Shown here piece after piece: positions 24,401-36,864 of a stretch of DNA of 64,000 bases; positions within the stretch are counted from its first letter, which is position 1; each line of letters starts with the position of its first letter. Location: contig CM070629.1 in NCBI GenBank assembly GCA_036346255.1, positions 6,019,001 to 6,083,000 on the forward strand, written 5' to 3'. The notes beneath the pieces are model-generated. The model saw nothing but the letters and a program-made list of their open reading frames with translations, searched no databases and had not been told where the DNA came from. Origin of the DNA: Ampelocalamus luodianensis (Eukaryota > Streptophyta > Magnoliopsida > Poales > Poaceae). The position numbers and the translations under genes are program-made.

Positions 24401-24797
24401 GGCACGCACAGAGCCCATCAAAAGGGCATCTTTCTTCGGCTTCCATACCAAATGCATCACCTTTCTCCGTGGATTCACTTCCAATACCAACAGAAAACGA
24501 AATCTTTGACGAGGATAACAAAAACGCAACAAACTGAACGCGCGGACCGTGTTGGGGAGGAGGGAGGGAGACGAGAGGGCCAGGCGGATGGATGGGTACC
24601 TCAATGCTGGCGAGAGGCGCCTTGTTGAGCCGCTTGAGATGGTTGTGCACCTGGCGCTGTCGCAGCAGCTGCCGCCGCCGCGACCCCTTGGCATTCCCCG
24701 CCGACGCCACTCCCTCGGCGCGGGCCAAGAAAATAACCGCCGCCGCCACTAGCACAGCTAAGCACCGGCGGAAGCAGCACGCTCGCCCCGCAGCCAT
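21444..24797 (-). CDS. Neprosin-domain secreted protein (DUF239 family)
   Basis: Neprosin-family proteins are secreted plant proteins; the pitcher-plant founder is a prolyl endopeptidase, while most grass members are untested. Seven exons in phase, read downward: 24797-24600, 23828-23742, 23636-23385, 23292-23128, 22780-22727, 22573-22427, 21821-21444; 426 residues. Residues 1-33 (MAAGRACCFRRCLAVLVAAA...) form a signal peptide. The neprosin activation-type domain follows (SPDGDIIDCVHISNQPAFDH, about 67-95, and the Arg/Lys-rich spacer with RRYGKKRHRS). The neprosin domain runs from about 180 (HAIAYVEGDKYYGAKATINV) to the end, with conserved ISNYGGSQ, GNWWLQFG, IEWGGEV, GSGHFPEEGFGKCSYFRNIQ and GTYFYYGGPG. 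Acidic residues E186 and those of IEWGGEV are candidates for catalysis, but I cannot assign the catalytic pair with certainty. The start is the in-frame Met giving a clean signal peptide; an upstream Met at 24896 would prepend an unlikely extension. Intron 1 carries a GA microsatellite. Confidence 0.94.
23868..23889. repeat. GA microsatellite
   Basis: A run of about ten AG units lies in the first intron of the neprosin-domain gene, about 40 bp upstream of exon 2 in the gene's direction. It is close to the splice acceptor but not part of it. Confidence 0.9.
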
Positions 24798-25827
24798 GGC
24801 CAGCGAACAGACGAGGGAGGGCGCTCTGCGTTGCTGCGGTCGACGACGGGTGAGGCTAGCGCTAGCTAGAGGACACGGGCGGATGGAATGCCGCACTTAA
24901 AACATCCGTCCGTTGGTGTCGTTTTGCACTTTTGCTTCGGCCGCCGTGCCCGCTGCTCTCCCTCCCTCTCTCTCTCCTCTCGCTGCGCGCTGCGTACGAC
25001 GGGGAGGTAGAGGAGGGGAAGGCAGGGCGTCGTGGCGTTTTAAAGCTGGGAGACGAGACGGCCGGTCTGGCTCCGCTCCGGTGTCGTGCGCATGTTGGGT
25101 TCGCGCGTGCGTGCTGCGTACAGTAGACGTTCGCGGGACGGTGCGTGCGGCGCAGGCGGTCATCATGGACGTACGCGGCCCCACGGCCCCGTCTCACGGT
25201 CGCAGGGGCGCGACACCCGCGCGCGCGCGGACGGCAGGCGACGGTTCGGTAAATTTTTTGGTTCCAAGAAACGTTTTTGCGGTGTACTGCATGTATCTGT
25301 CGGTTGACTGGTGGGTGCTGGTTGTACTGCATTGTACCATGTATAGTAATATATCAACGGCAATATGCTGCCGTAATAAACATCGGCTTTCCTTTACGTT
25401 CTTCTGTGCTTTGTTCTTGTTTTGCTATGTGTGGTCTCGTTGATCGACAACGCGCGTGTTACTTGATGTAATGCGGGGAATCCGGCACCATTGCCAAACT
25501 GCTGTGTAGTACTGCTATGTATATCTGCAGCGATGGGGAAGAATATCGACTGCGTCTGCCGTTTGTGCACGTGGATGCCGTTGTAAATGGAAATAGATCA
25601 TCCGTATTGAAGGTCGGATATGTGTTATAAGACGATCTTTATTGTTTGATTAAAAAACAAAGGTTCAGATCAATAGTTACTGTGTTTTTGGTATGGTAAA
25701 ATTAGTGCTGTATGTATTTCACCGTTGCTACGATATCATTGCCGAGTACTGTTTACATACTCACAAATTACTGTTTACATGATGATGCTCTGTATTACCA
25801 CGGATCCGGATCGGTTGTGAAGTCCAA
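24798..25827 (-). other. 5' flank of the neprosin-domain gene
   Basis: The 24798-25250 part is GC-rich (many CGCG and CGTACG words) and should hold the 5' leader and core promoter of the gene on the minus strand, including a CT-rich stretch near 24955-24985 (plus-strand reading). The overlapping open frames look like composition artefacts. 25250-25827 is AT-richer and I see nothing in it. Confidence 0.45.
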
Positions 25828-27163
25828 GCCGTTCCTCCGCTTCTGAGGGTTACGATCTTCCAAGCCCATATCAGCACCGATATGCCTACGATTTTCCAAA
25901 GCCCACGTCAGCTGATACTGCTTGAAACTGAAGCATTCCCTAAAGTCTCATGATGCACAAAGAACTTTGCAATCGACATTTGTGACACCTTTGTGTTGAA
26001 ACTCGGTGCTCTAGATTCTCGTGATGCACAATCTTGCCCCAAGTTCACGATCACGGAGGCATGTAAATTGCGTTCACCTTAGGCTATCTAGAGAAGGTGC
26101 AGCTGACTTGCGGCGGTTCTGAAGATTGACCGAAGAAAGCGACGACGATGCTCGAGCCTCGATGGAAGCCTAACTTCGCGGCGACTCACAAAGCCATGTA
26201 GCGACTAGCGATTGCTTGAGCCACAGTGGTGGTGCAACGCGACGGCGGTACAGCTAGCGCTCAACATGTGGTAGCCATGATATTAGTTTTGAAAGGGTAC
26301 AAGCTGGACGCACACAAAACACACGTCCACTACACATATTCATATGCATGTACGTCTTTTACATACGTTGGGATTTTTTACCGTTACTAGGCCTCACGGA
26401 GAGTAAGTACGTGCTTTTCGCACTGTTTTTTTTAGGCACGTGAGGTTCCAGTTCCCGGAGTCGAACCTGCGGCAGCCATGATATAGATAGCAAGAAATTG
26501 GAGAATGGTTTGGTGTGATCGAAAAGGCTAAGAGCATCTCCAGCAGGAGTCCTCAAAACAGAGCCCCTACTTTTAATTTGAGGGCTCTCCCTACTTTTGA
26601 GGGCTATGTTTTCTGGATTGCACTCCAGCAGGAGCCCTCAAAACATGCCCCTACTTCTTAATTACCTCTATTTCCTCACACACTATATGCATATGTATTT
26701 GAGAACATCACATTATATAATAATTTATTTAAACTATAACTCTAAAGCACTATACTTAAAATTATGAATGAAAATACAAATATTCAAATTTAAATTCAAA
26801 GACAAATTTGGTCCGAATTTAATGATAGTCGATCACAACATAGTTCATAACATCTCTGCAAATCAAATGACATAATCATCAAATTTAAGGGGAAGGAGCG
26901 CGCGGGGAGGGGAAAAAGGTCAAGGGAAGAATCGGGACCAGGCGCGCAGAAACCGTGATTTGGGGCTTGGCCTAGAGCCCCAGTGAATGAGGGCTTGAGG
27001 GGATTTTAGGGCCCTCAAATTTGAGAGTCTAGTAGGGCCTCCGCTGACTGCTTTTACCTCAGCCCTCAAATTTGGTTTTAGGCTCAAGAGGCTCACTGGA
27101 GATGCTCTAACCGGTGCTGATATGGGCCTGGAAGATCGTAACCCTCAGAAGCGGAGGAACGGC
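25828..27163. repeat. Inverted repeat pair around a MITE
   Basis: The arms 25828-25879 and 27112-27163 are inverted copies, 51 of 52 bases identical by eye (GCCGTTCCTCCGCTTCTGAG... at the left). Just inside the left arm, at about 25880-25915, is a diverged second copy of the TACGATCTTCCAAGCCCATATC segment in direct order. Between the arms lie unremarkable sequence and a complete MITE (26532-27107). A minus-strand GGTTCGACTCC word at about 26461-26472 resembles a tRNA B box but has no matching tRNA. The outer boundaries of any parent element are not visible. Confidence 0.75.
26532..27107. mobile_element. Tourist-like MITE, GAGCATCTCCA termini
   Basis: Terminal inverted repeats GAGCATCTCCA...TGGAGATGCTC enclose about 576 bp with sub-terminal CAGCAGGAG(T/C)CCTCAAAACA repeats. 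TAA direct repeats flank both ends (26529-26531 and 27108-27110), as expected for PIF/Harbinger-derived MITEs. There is no coding capacity. Confidence 0.92.
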
Positions 27164-30100
27164 ATGCTCGTGCTGTTTGACTAACAACGGCAGACGATGT
27201 TCTTCCGCAGCGATGGATGGTATAATGTAACGCAATGTAGAGCAACTTAACCCTTAACTTTGGTTCCGCGTTCTTACCTTCCTATTTGAGAGGATTTTGC
27301 ATTACTATTTAGTTTGTATTGTTCCTAATTTACGACATTTTTTAATGACTTACTATATGACAAACAATCTTGTCCCGTGCAGTGGGGGATGCATCTGGGA
27401 CGAGTTTATTCTAGATGAGAATATGGGATCACACACGCTACAGGATGAGCTAGCATTCCATTTGATGGGATGCATAGGGTGATCACATATGCACTTTAAA
27501 TTGAATTTGCTTGCTTGTACAAGTTCTTTTCTAAAATAAATTGAGAACAGAGGACAACCTACCCGCAAAAACCCACTTAGCTGCATAGCCCGCCAGGCAC
27601 CGCATAGCCTACGCATCGCAAAAACAGCACACATATCTTGCATTCTCGCGTCCTCAGCTCCACGCTTCACTTTGAACCCTGGCCACCTCCGTCGTCTCCC
27701 AGCACGGTTGACTCCTCCGCCGTTGACACCCCCATCGTTGGCTTGGCTTGCCCGCCACCGTAAGAATCTTGTCTAGAAATATCATCTTTTGATTTCTTTG
27801 TTTTTTTTCTTGTGGTGTTTGGTTTGGGTGGGATTTGTGCAGTTGTTTGTTTGAGTGCAAGAGAAGATGCGGGTGGAGAGGGCTGAGGAGTCATCAGAGG
27901 AGAAGCGGCTAATGTACCATCGCCGCCGTGCTCAGTCATAGTCGGGGTCTCTCCCCTTCACCGTCAGTCCACGAACGCTGCCTTCGATCTAAGAGTTGCG
28001 CCCCCTCCTAATCGAAACTTGACCAATGTTTTGCGGATTCATGTGTTGCTAAAGGAATGGTTGCCTGTTTGGACAATTTGGTGGTTTGATTTTTTTTTTT
28101 TTTGGGTGAAATCGGAGCTGTATTTTGGTGGGTTTCAGTATTTGATGCAATCAAGGAACGAAGGCGAGTTAGTTAGATTCCAGGTTTTTGGCGATTTTGG
28201 AGGAAACATGGAGGGATGATGGCCCAATCCCTAACCAAAAGAAAGGGAAACAATTTAAATAACAATTTTTTTTAAAAAAAAATAATCGTGTTCGGCTAAC
28301 TTTGACAATGTCATAGCTTGTTTGCACTGTACAGTCCCATATTGCAATCGTCAGTTGTTCCAATCTCAATGGTTTTGAAGGGCAGAAGTGTTATTTTGCC
28401 CCTAGAATACTCTGTCGATGGGTTGACTTATGATTAGGAATTTTATAGAAAGAGTAAGTTAAAATCATTCGCCAGTAGGGAGCATCCAAGTGAGACATGA
28501 TTTTACTGAAAGCAACACCTTTTCTTTTGAAAAAAAATATTTTTTCGTAGGAAAGAGAAGTAAGAATGCAAGATTTACTCAATTGACTAGTGGCATTCTT
28601 GGTCTGTTTGGCCCTACATGCTTTGCTACTAGTAGGTCCAACGTGAGTCATGCACATAGAAGGCATTTGGTTCTGTCTGACGCCTGAAAATTCAAAGTCT
28701 GATGCCTGGAAATTCAAACTGAACCGAGCCAAATGCTGAAGAAACAAAGTCATAATTTCCATCCAGTTTTGAAAATCAACACTTCTCACTTCGCCTATGT
28801 TCTCCGTAGTAGTAGTAAAGTAATACCCCAATAGTACTAGCACCGTAAAAGAGTGCGATTTTTTTTTATGAGCTTGGTAGCAAAAGGCTGAACATTTTGA
28901 AGTATTTTTTTTTTCTCTCGCAAAAAGCTTAGCGCCGCAGCCTGGTAGTGGTAGGCGTTGCATATTCAGTTATTCACGCACAGATTCACCGCATGCCGAC
29001 AGAGTGACATGGCTTTTTATTTTTCAGCACGTGTGGACGTTGCTGCTTCCGTGCAACTTTGGCTCAAAATTTTACACACGCACACGCTCCTCTGCGCTGG
29101 AGCTGACCTGTTACTGCATGAGCCATCCCAGTATCCAACGTATTCGAGATTAATCGAGGGGTAGCAAACAACTCGAGAGAAATGTACAGTGAAATTTGCT
29201 GGAAATCTTGCAAAACCAACCGGTTTTTGGCCCATTTCTGGAGCAATTTATAGGAGAACAAAGCCACACGGCGCTGTCAAACCTAGTTCAACTTTACGAC
29301 ACGACGCTTCTTGTTTACAAGACCGGCCGTCATCTCAATGATCTTGTTTGCACTTTTGCCTCATCTCACCTACCACGAGCCCACGACACGAGCATAGGAT
29401 TTCATGGCCGCCGATGCTGATGCCTGATATAGCCGAAGCCTGACGGAGGCAGAGGCAACCGGGCTAGCTATGCAGCCTAGAGAGCAGGAATGCAGGACAT
29501 CGATGCAGCTTAGCACAGACCGATGCTATCTGTTTCCTCTCGATTTTCATACATCAGCACTTCTCTGATTTCGCGAGCGCTTAGATGCATGATCTGCCTT
29601 GTGTTTAGTGTAACACACTACTACAAAAACAATGCTGCTTAGATAGGCCTTAGCCTCAATTTGTAGGTCAGACAACTGGTCCTCAAATTTATGAATTGGT
29701 CGAATGCAGAGTTGTTCAAGTAGTAGAAAGTTCACGAGAAAGGACTCCAATCTGTAGGCACTTGCAATCTGTACAAAACAAAACAAAACAATCTTTTGTG
29801 TTCTTCCATTTGAGTAGTACAAGAGATCATCTCTATTCTTAACAACCATTCATAGCAATCCAAGGTTATTTAACCACTGATCAGCCACAATCATCGGTTG
29901 GCCAGCACTCAAACTATTTCTCACGTCCCTATCGCAATAACCTGTATGCATTATCTATGCAGTCCAATCGGAGTCCATACCCAGTCTGATTATCCACTGT
30001 ATCGTAGCATCCTGCAGCTGGTGGTTGTCTACAAGCATGCTAAGCCTGATGGGTGAGTCTGAGCTAACTGGGTGTGGTGGTGGTGGTGGTGAGTGAGGAA

Positions 30101-30365
30101 TGCCATGGCTATCCATACAACGAAACAAATAAAGGACATGGCTGGGGAGAGCACAGAACATGGCACTTGATCAAACGGCTGCATAATGGACAGAGATAGG
30201 GCCAAAGTCCAAACGCCTAGCTGAAGAGCATGGACTGTTTGTTACAAGCATAGGGCCGGCTTTTTTAGCCTGTATGGAGTTGGAAAGAGGCGCAGTTTAT
30301 CGCTTCGAGTGTAATCAAATGAGATTCCAATTGAAAGATGGGATCTGAAGTACTAATAGACCAAC
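27164..30365. other. Intergenic, no confident gene
   Basis: The stretch 27540-28020 looks like a diverged gene leader: GC-rich CT-patches, a possible donor GTAAGA near 27760, and an ATG-led frame at 27866, but no conserved protein can be read. A minus-strand frame at 28391-28963 has no recognisable features. Poly-T, CAAAA and GGT simple repeats occur at 28088-28103, 29773-29788 and 30074-30092. I see no RNA gene. Confidence 0.4.
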
Positions 30366-33300
30366 TTTTTTTCTTGACGTAAGAAGGTAGAGGGAACTCT
30401 ACCTTATGACCATTAAATTGCAATGGTTGTTAAATAAGACTTTACAATAGTAAAGAAAGAAAATAAAAGAAAAGAAGAGGAACGAAAGAAAGAAAAACTG
30501 AAAAAATGCTGAACGTAAAAAGTTACAAAAACAGCTGGCACCACCGCCGCATATCATTTTGGTACTTTGGTTTAGCCCGATATGTCCAAAGAGAGATCAA
30601 ACTTTGAATCTTCCGCAGTAGGATCGTCACATTGTTCTCAGCTTGTTGAAAGACTCGGTTATTTCTCAGAATCCATAATGTGTGCGCGCATGCCGCAAAA
30701 CAAATTGGCCAAATTTTATGAAATTTTTTGTCCTTTGTCATAACCTTTTCGAGAAATTGCAGTATGTTCTGAGCTGAGTTTGCTTCTTCTGTAAGACCTA
30801 TTCTTCTCCATATACTGCCTACAAGCTGGCAGCGCAAGATAATGTGATCAATTGTTTCTGTTGCAGGGCAGATGTCGCAATGCGGGTCCTGTGTCCAATG
30901 TTTGACTGTCATGTTGTCTCTGCTGTCTAGACGACCTCTAAAAGCTAGCCATAGGAAGACTCTGTAGCTATGAGGTATTGATTGATTCCAAGTGTTAGTC
31001 CATAGCTGGCCATTTTAAGCCATGAAATGATAAGGTTCTGTAAAAAGTTGATGTAGTCGGCGCAGCCATGGTTGATATAGCTACCCTCTGATCCAAAGTA
31101 TCCAATTGCAGTTGTTGGGTGGACAGAAAATCTCATAGTATTTGATATTCTGAAGCAGCTTGTTGCGAAAGAACTGGTTGTAGGGATATCATCCAATTAT
31201 TATCTTGAAATTGCGATCGGACTGAGCAGTTTGGCAGCATTGCAAAAGTGAACAAAGTGGGAAAACTGAGCTGAAAACGTCCCATTGTCGTCCAGTTATC
31301 TTTCCAAAACATTGTATTTGTTCCATTTCCAATGAACACTTTTGTCAATTGAACTGTTACCTGTATTACTGCTGATATTGTTTTCCAAACAGTTGTGTCT
31401 CTAGGACGAGGTTGTGTCGGAATGATATTATGGATATAATGCATTCTTAACCATTGGAAGCAAGGATCCGGATGATTAGACAAAAGTTTAGCCGTAAATT
31501 TCATGAGCAAAGCTTGGTTGTGAAGTATGAGATCTCGTAGTCCTAGCCCCCCTTGTTCTTTTGGTAAAATAATAGTCGTCCAGGCAACAAGGCAATGTCC
31601 TCCATGCATTTCTCTGTTTCCGCACCAAAGGAAAGCCCTTCGAATTTTGTCAATGGCGTCAATGGTACGGTTCGACCACTTGAGGCAGCTCATATAGTAT
31701 GTTGGTATAGCTGAGAGCACAGCGTTGATCATTGTCACTCCCCCCCCCCAAGACAGGAGGCTTGGGATCCAACCAGCCAGTCTTTTATCCACTTTGTCAA
31801 TAATCGGTTGTAGCAGACTGTGAGGTAGTTTGTTCGTAGCGAGCGGCAGGCCTAGATAGTTACATGGTAGGGAGCTGATTGGACATTGTAGGGTGGCAGC
31901 TGCCGCATTTGTATCTTCAACTGACATGTGAATTGGTATGAGTGTGCTCTTATGATAATTTATTTTTAATCCGGAGAAACAAGAGAATGTGTCTAGTAAT
32001 TCCTTTAGAACCGTCACTTGCTGCACTGAACCTTTTAATAAAATGAGTGTGTCATCTGCATACTGTAAGATAGGCGAAAAACCTTGGATGTCCAACGGGT
32101 GTGAGATTACGCCATTGTTTGTTGCCTGCTTTATTAATCTTTGAAGAACATCAGCTACTAGAATGAAGAGATATGGAGAAAGGGGGTCTCCTTGGCGCAC
32201 ACCTCGCTTGTATTGAATCTGTTCACCGACCATACCATTGATGAGTATTTGCACTTTGCTGGTTGAAAGGATGATGCGTATCCATTTGGTCCATCTGTCA
32301 TCAAAGCCTCTATGTTGTAGGACGTAAAGAAGACATTCCCAATTGATTGTATCAAAAGGTTTATGAAAGTCTAGTTTGAGAATTATCATTGGTTTTTTCC
32401 TCTTTATAGCAGACTGAACCAATTCAGATGCTAATAAGAAGTTTTCAGCTATTGACCTGTTGGTCATAAATCCAGATTGCATTTGATCTATTAGGCCAGA
32501 ATTTTTTGGCTTTAGTCTTAAAGCCAAAACTTTACTAATCAGTTTTGGTATGCTGTGCAGAAGCGAGATTGGCCTGAAATTTTTAATGTCCGTTGGCGTC
32601 TCTATTTTTGGGATCAACGTGATGTACGATATGTTTACTCCTGTAAGATCAAGATGTGTTGTCCAGAATTCCTTAAATAACTGTAAAAGGTCCGGTTTCA
32701 TGGTTGTTTTGAATTTTTTATAGAATTCATTTGTAAAACAATATGGCCCTGGACTTCTATTGTTTGGCGATTGCATCACTGCGTTTGAAATTTCATCCCA
32801 ATCGAAGGCCGCAGATAAGGAGTGTAGGCTCTGTTGGTTCTCAGGGTACATCTCTGCAAGATTAATATTGGGTGACCAACGTGTTATCATGCTGAATGTT
32901 TCTCTGAAGTGTTCAGTCGCAATCTGCAATTTTGACGTTGTGTCGTAGTGTTCAATCCCATTGTTGATTAGAACCTTTATACCACTTTTTTGATGATTGA
33001 TCGTTGCAGTGATGTGGAAGAAGTTTGTGTTCTCATCACCAAGTTTGCACCATTTGATTTTCGCCCGCTGCCTCCATTTTAAAGCTGAGAGCTTCATTAT
33101 TCTTTGTATGTTGTCACGAATATTTCTCCTAAAGATTTATTCCAAAATAGTCAGAGGTCTCCATTCCTCTAAGCTGTCAAAGTACTCTGATGTATATTTG
33201 TTGTTACTAAGTAGATTGGGTAAGCTAGGTTTCGGTTTGTGCCAGGCTCTGAGCTTTGCACGAAGTCTTCTCATTTTTAGGTTCAAAATTGAAGCACTGG

Positions 33301-33433
33301 CTAAGTTTCTGGTGTCTCTTGTCCAACTTGGGTTATTTATATAGATTAATTTCTTATTTGCCACTGGAAGTTGGCCGGGCCTCTGAAATACTATCGCGAA
33401 ATTGTCACTCCCTTTGTTGACATCGGATCTCAA
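30366..33433 (-). mobile_element. L1-type LINE, 5' truncated and broken
   Basis: The minus strand encodes a non-LTR reverse transcriptase. One long frame (33097-31133) contains the reverse transcriptase motifs: SPGPYCFTNEFYKKF, LDFHKPFDTINWECL (palm A region), RQGDPLSPYLFILVADVL, the catalytic YADDTLILLKG, SGLKINYHKS and NYLGLPLA. Upstream, 33433-33137 encodes the linker before the polymerase (PSWTRDTRNLASASILNLK, overlapping in another frame), and downstream 30912-30523 encodes the C-terminal zinc-finger region (HWTQDPHCDICPATETIDHIILRC). The apurinic endonuclease and ORF1 are missing, so insertion stopped early, and frameshifts or stops separate the pieces near 31130 and 30945. A poly-T run near 30366-30373 marks the probable poly-A end. 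No target duplication was identified. Confidence 0.93.
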
Positions 33434-35797
33434 TTTTCATTCCGTTTTTACCACTCCTGTTGGTCAACTATGAGTTGACTGTCAAATTGTGTACGAAAAG
33501 ACTTATTTACCCTTCTTGCTCATGGGCTCAGTCGGTTTTGGTGCTGCGGCTTGGCTTGACTATGTGCAAACAGAAGTGAACCCGAGGCATAGTGCCTTGT
33601 CTTCCTCGATGCACAGCGGAGCAGGGGAGGTTAGCCCGTAGGCGGCGGCGATGCTCTGGTGGAGTAACAGCGAAGAGCACAGGAGCACAACATGTTCCCG
33701 AGGACAGGGAAACCATTTGTGGTAGCGCGCGTGGACAGGGAGGACTACGGAGGACTACGGAGGCCGGAACGCTTGGGCAAGGGCGGCGTCTGCGGAGAAG
33801 AGAAGCTCACAAGCGGCAACCTCTGGTGACTTTACGGCTCAGGTGCTAGCGCACAGGCATGATATGGTCACGGGAAACCTCCTGGTGGTGGCGGCTTGGC
33901 CTGAGGAGGTGCGAGCGAGGTTGGCGTCGGCGACGGCCATGGCGGGGCAATGGGAGCTCGGTGGTGCCGGGAGGCCGGGTCGGCGCACGGAGGGGCGTGG
34001 CGGGACCTAACAAGGCTAAAGGGAGTTGAAAAACGGGATAAAAGTTGAGATCCGATGGCAATGAAGGGAGAAGCAGTTTCGCGATGATATTTTAGAAACT
34101 CGACCAACCTTCAATGACAAATAATGAATTAATCCTATTTATATTGAGGAACATTTTGTGGTTAATGATATATTAGTAGCATGTGTCGATCCAACAATCT
34201 GATAGTTTGGTCCTGTATTTGATGGTTACAGTGCTAAAAGAGTTTATACGAATGTCTTGGTGCTCTTCACTTTCTTCTTTCAATTATTGGCAGCACGTAC
34301 AGAATATTCTCAAGGGGAAAAGAAGTAGAGAATATATGGAGTGGAGCAATCTATCAGGTATTCAGGTTTGATGAACAGAAACGGATAATCTTTCTAAAAG
34401 GTGTGAATGAAATATGTTTTTCCTTGCAATGTAGTATCCAAATATGCAAAAACAAAACACCTAGCTAGCCAATAGCAATCACGAGTTGCCTACGGATAAT
34501 TCAAGCGTTTGGTTGTTCTACCATTGGTGGATCAAATGCTTTTGCAAGATTCCAGAGTAAGTGGGCACATACACATCTACTAGTAGAAACACATGAAGAA
34601 CACAAATCTATTGACTGTTCTTGGCAACGGATGCACCAACTTTATTCATCAGCAACCCCAATACTGTTCTGTTTGCTTATCTACAATCTACAAAAATTCA
34701 TGTTCATTGAGACGGGCAAATTCGAACACTTAACTGTCAGAGCGTCAGGTGCCGAGTAATCATACCGTACGACCTCTCGTCAAAGCGCCGGTCAAAAGGC
34801 AGCAGCATGAATCAGCCCGATTAGGAACAGAAACCTGGCATGCAGGCTGCAGGCTTGATTAATTAGCCTGCGCAGAAGAAAAGCCTCGTCGAGTTTGCAC
34901 TGGATAATACGCCCAAAAGTTGGAGCATTTAGCCCCGGCTGCTCTGATTGTAGCCGCAGAAACTTAAGCACCTCTGCTTCTGTGTCTCTGCGAGACACAC
35001 ACACACCGCCTGAGGCTAACACAGTGCCATCACTGCCATGGCAGAAGAACATATAGCTGTAGCTTCTACCCATCAGATCACGTCGGTGCCATTCCAAGAA
35101 CATGTTTTCAGGGACTATACAGGCTTTTGTTTCTTCACCATGCAATGGTCATTTGCCGTCGATTCTTTCTAGTTTCTACCAGTGTTTGCGCTAACTTTTC
35201 CCATGCTTCCAGGAACAGAATGATGGTGTTTGCGCTTAAACGGCGCGGGAGAGGATAGGATAGAGATAGACGCTGCTTTCGAGAAGCGAGAAGAGATCAA
35301 TCATGCCAAGAACATGCCATGGCCTACGTCGTACCTATGTATGCGTACCCGGCTAATGTATGTATCTATGCTTCTCCTAAAGGCTAATAAAGCAGTGCCT
35401 TTTTTCCTTATGTTTTTAGGCAGAGGATGCAGCTTCTTTGCGGTTTTGCAGTCCATGCTGCGTGGGCCCGTCCATGGATACCAGCAGTCACATGGATGCT
35501 CCATTGCTGCCATCCTGCGTGCCATGCCCTTGCCTGGATGGAGCGTGTGCAGATATCATACAGCTGCTTGGGTTGGGCCGTGGGGGGGTCGTTCGATCAC
35601 TTGATGGCCACAAGTTCGTCAGGAATGTTGCCACGAGATATGATGAAGCGGTTGAACGAGGTGAAATTGTTTCTGGCTCTTGCTACCGCGACATGCAAGC
35701 TTCAACTTGGCTCAGTTTATCTTATTATACCATGTTCAGTTTCTGTCTAGTACCAAGTGTTTTAGGCGATCAGGTGCACTTGCCTTGTAAGATGAAC
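33434..35797. other. Intergenic, no confident gene
   Basis: A GC-rich patch at 33560-34030 has overlapping frames on both strands without family signatures. A 117-codon minus-strand frame (35145-34792, beginning MHGEETKACIVPENMFLEWH) is uninterrupted but resembles nothing I know; it could be a small gene, a fragment or chance. The rest is featureless. Confidence 0.35.
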
Positions 35798-36107
35798 TTT
35801 TTTTAAAAAATTAATTAACCCTTTTTAAGTTTTATTTTAAAGTTAACTCTTGGCGCACTTTATTTCCAATTTTGACCTCTTTGACCACATCACCACCCGT
35901 AACGTGATAAAACAATATTGTTACACTATAGGATAAGTCCGCTAAAAACGCACCTTTTGTCTTGTCCAAATACGGGCTGGCGTGATAATGTTGTTTTGTC
36001 GCGCCGCGGGTGGTGACGTGATCAAAAGAGTCAAAATTAGAAATAAAGTACGCCAGAAGGTAACTTTAAAATAAAATTTTAAAAAAGGTTAATTAATAAA
36101 AAAAAAT
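35798..36107. mobile_element. Long hairpin (foldback) element
   Basis: The left arm, about 35798-35930, and the right arm, about 35975-36107, are inverted copies. Matching blocks include TTAATTAACC / GGTTAATTAA, TTTATTTTAAAGTTA / TAACTTTAAAATAAA, GCACTTTATTTC / GAAATAAAGTAC, and CATCACCACCCG / CGGGTGGTGACG, with few differences. The spacer is only about 45 bp, so a transcript would fold into a near-continuous hairpin of roughly 130 bp. There is no coding capacity. This is the form of a foldback MITE; the family and target duplication are not resolved. Confidence 0.8.
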
Positions 36108-36864
36108 CTCCAAAAGATGTATGTGTCGCAAACGAGAATCAGAACTTGACACCTTATGCTAGGTGCTTCTTAACACAAATTATGAAACGAAACCGGCCCG
36201 GATATTTCAGGACATTGGCCTAGTGAAATATGTCTTCAAAATAGCGTTTTTTTGTTCGTAACCATTTCTCTCCTCCAGGAGCTCGAAGTCTCCAATGAAG
36301 TTCAGATGAGGTACATCCTGCTAATTAAACACTCATAGTAAGAAATTAAGGCTTAAGCCCGGTTGCTTTCAAACCAGATGGATTTTCGACAGGAAGCGAA
36401 CCAAACCAGACCAGTGCTTCTACGCTCTTCTAAAAGGGAAACAAAAATGCACACATCTTAATTCTTAAACCGTTTTTTTTTTGAGACGGTGAACCATCTA
36501 TAGTCACATAGATGCAATTCTGCACCTTAAATTTCTTTTAGAGCCATTCCCTTTCGTTCCTGAAAGAGCACATAATCAGTTTAAAAAGAAACATGTGTAT
36601 AACTACAGTTAATATAGACAAGTGTGAAGCACCAGTCTTCGCCAACGAGTATTCTCTTGGTATTCTTCACACACACCCAGCATTTTCAGCAACAATACTC
36701 CCGCGTTTAGAATTCATTCATGCACAAGAAAAATAAATAAATCCTATCGTGATCACCAACACAAACATCTACAAGTAGAGCACACGCTTATTTTGTATAG
36801 AGCAGAAAAAAGAGAGAGTTATCAACAGAATAATTTGCTATAGCATGCTCTGTCTCCCTGCGTA
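36108..36864. other. Intergenic, downstream of FREE1
   Basis: No gene is seen. The right portion (about 36600-36864) is the probable 3' untranslated region of the minus-strand FREE1 gene. Confidence 0.4.

Noticed and set aside
24862..25443. Frames of 156 and 176 codons on opposite strands upstream of the neprosin-domain gene
   Set aside because: Promoter-proximal GC-rich sequence with Arg/Ala-rich chance translation and no homology signature.
26440..26480. Minus-strand GGTTCGACTCC resembling a tRNA T-arm
   Set aside because: No box A at proper distance and no cloverleaf could be drawn; at most a SINE scrap.
28391..28963. 190-codon minus-strand frame
   Set aside because: Contains homopolymer-derived Lys/Phe runs and no recognisable motif; no splice or promoter context.
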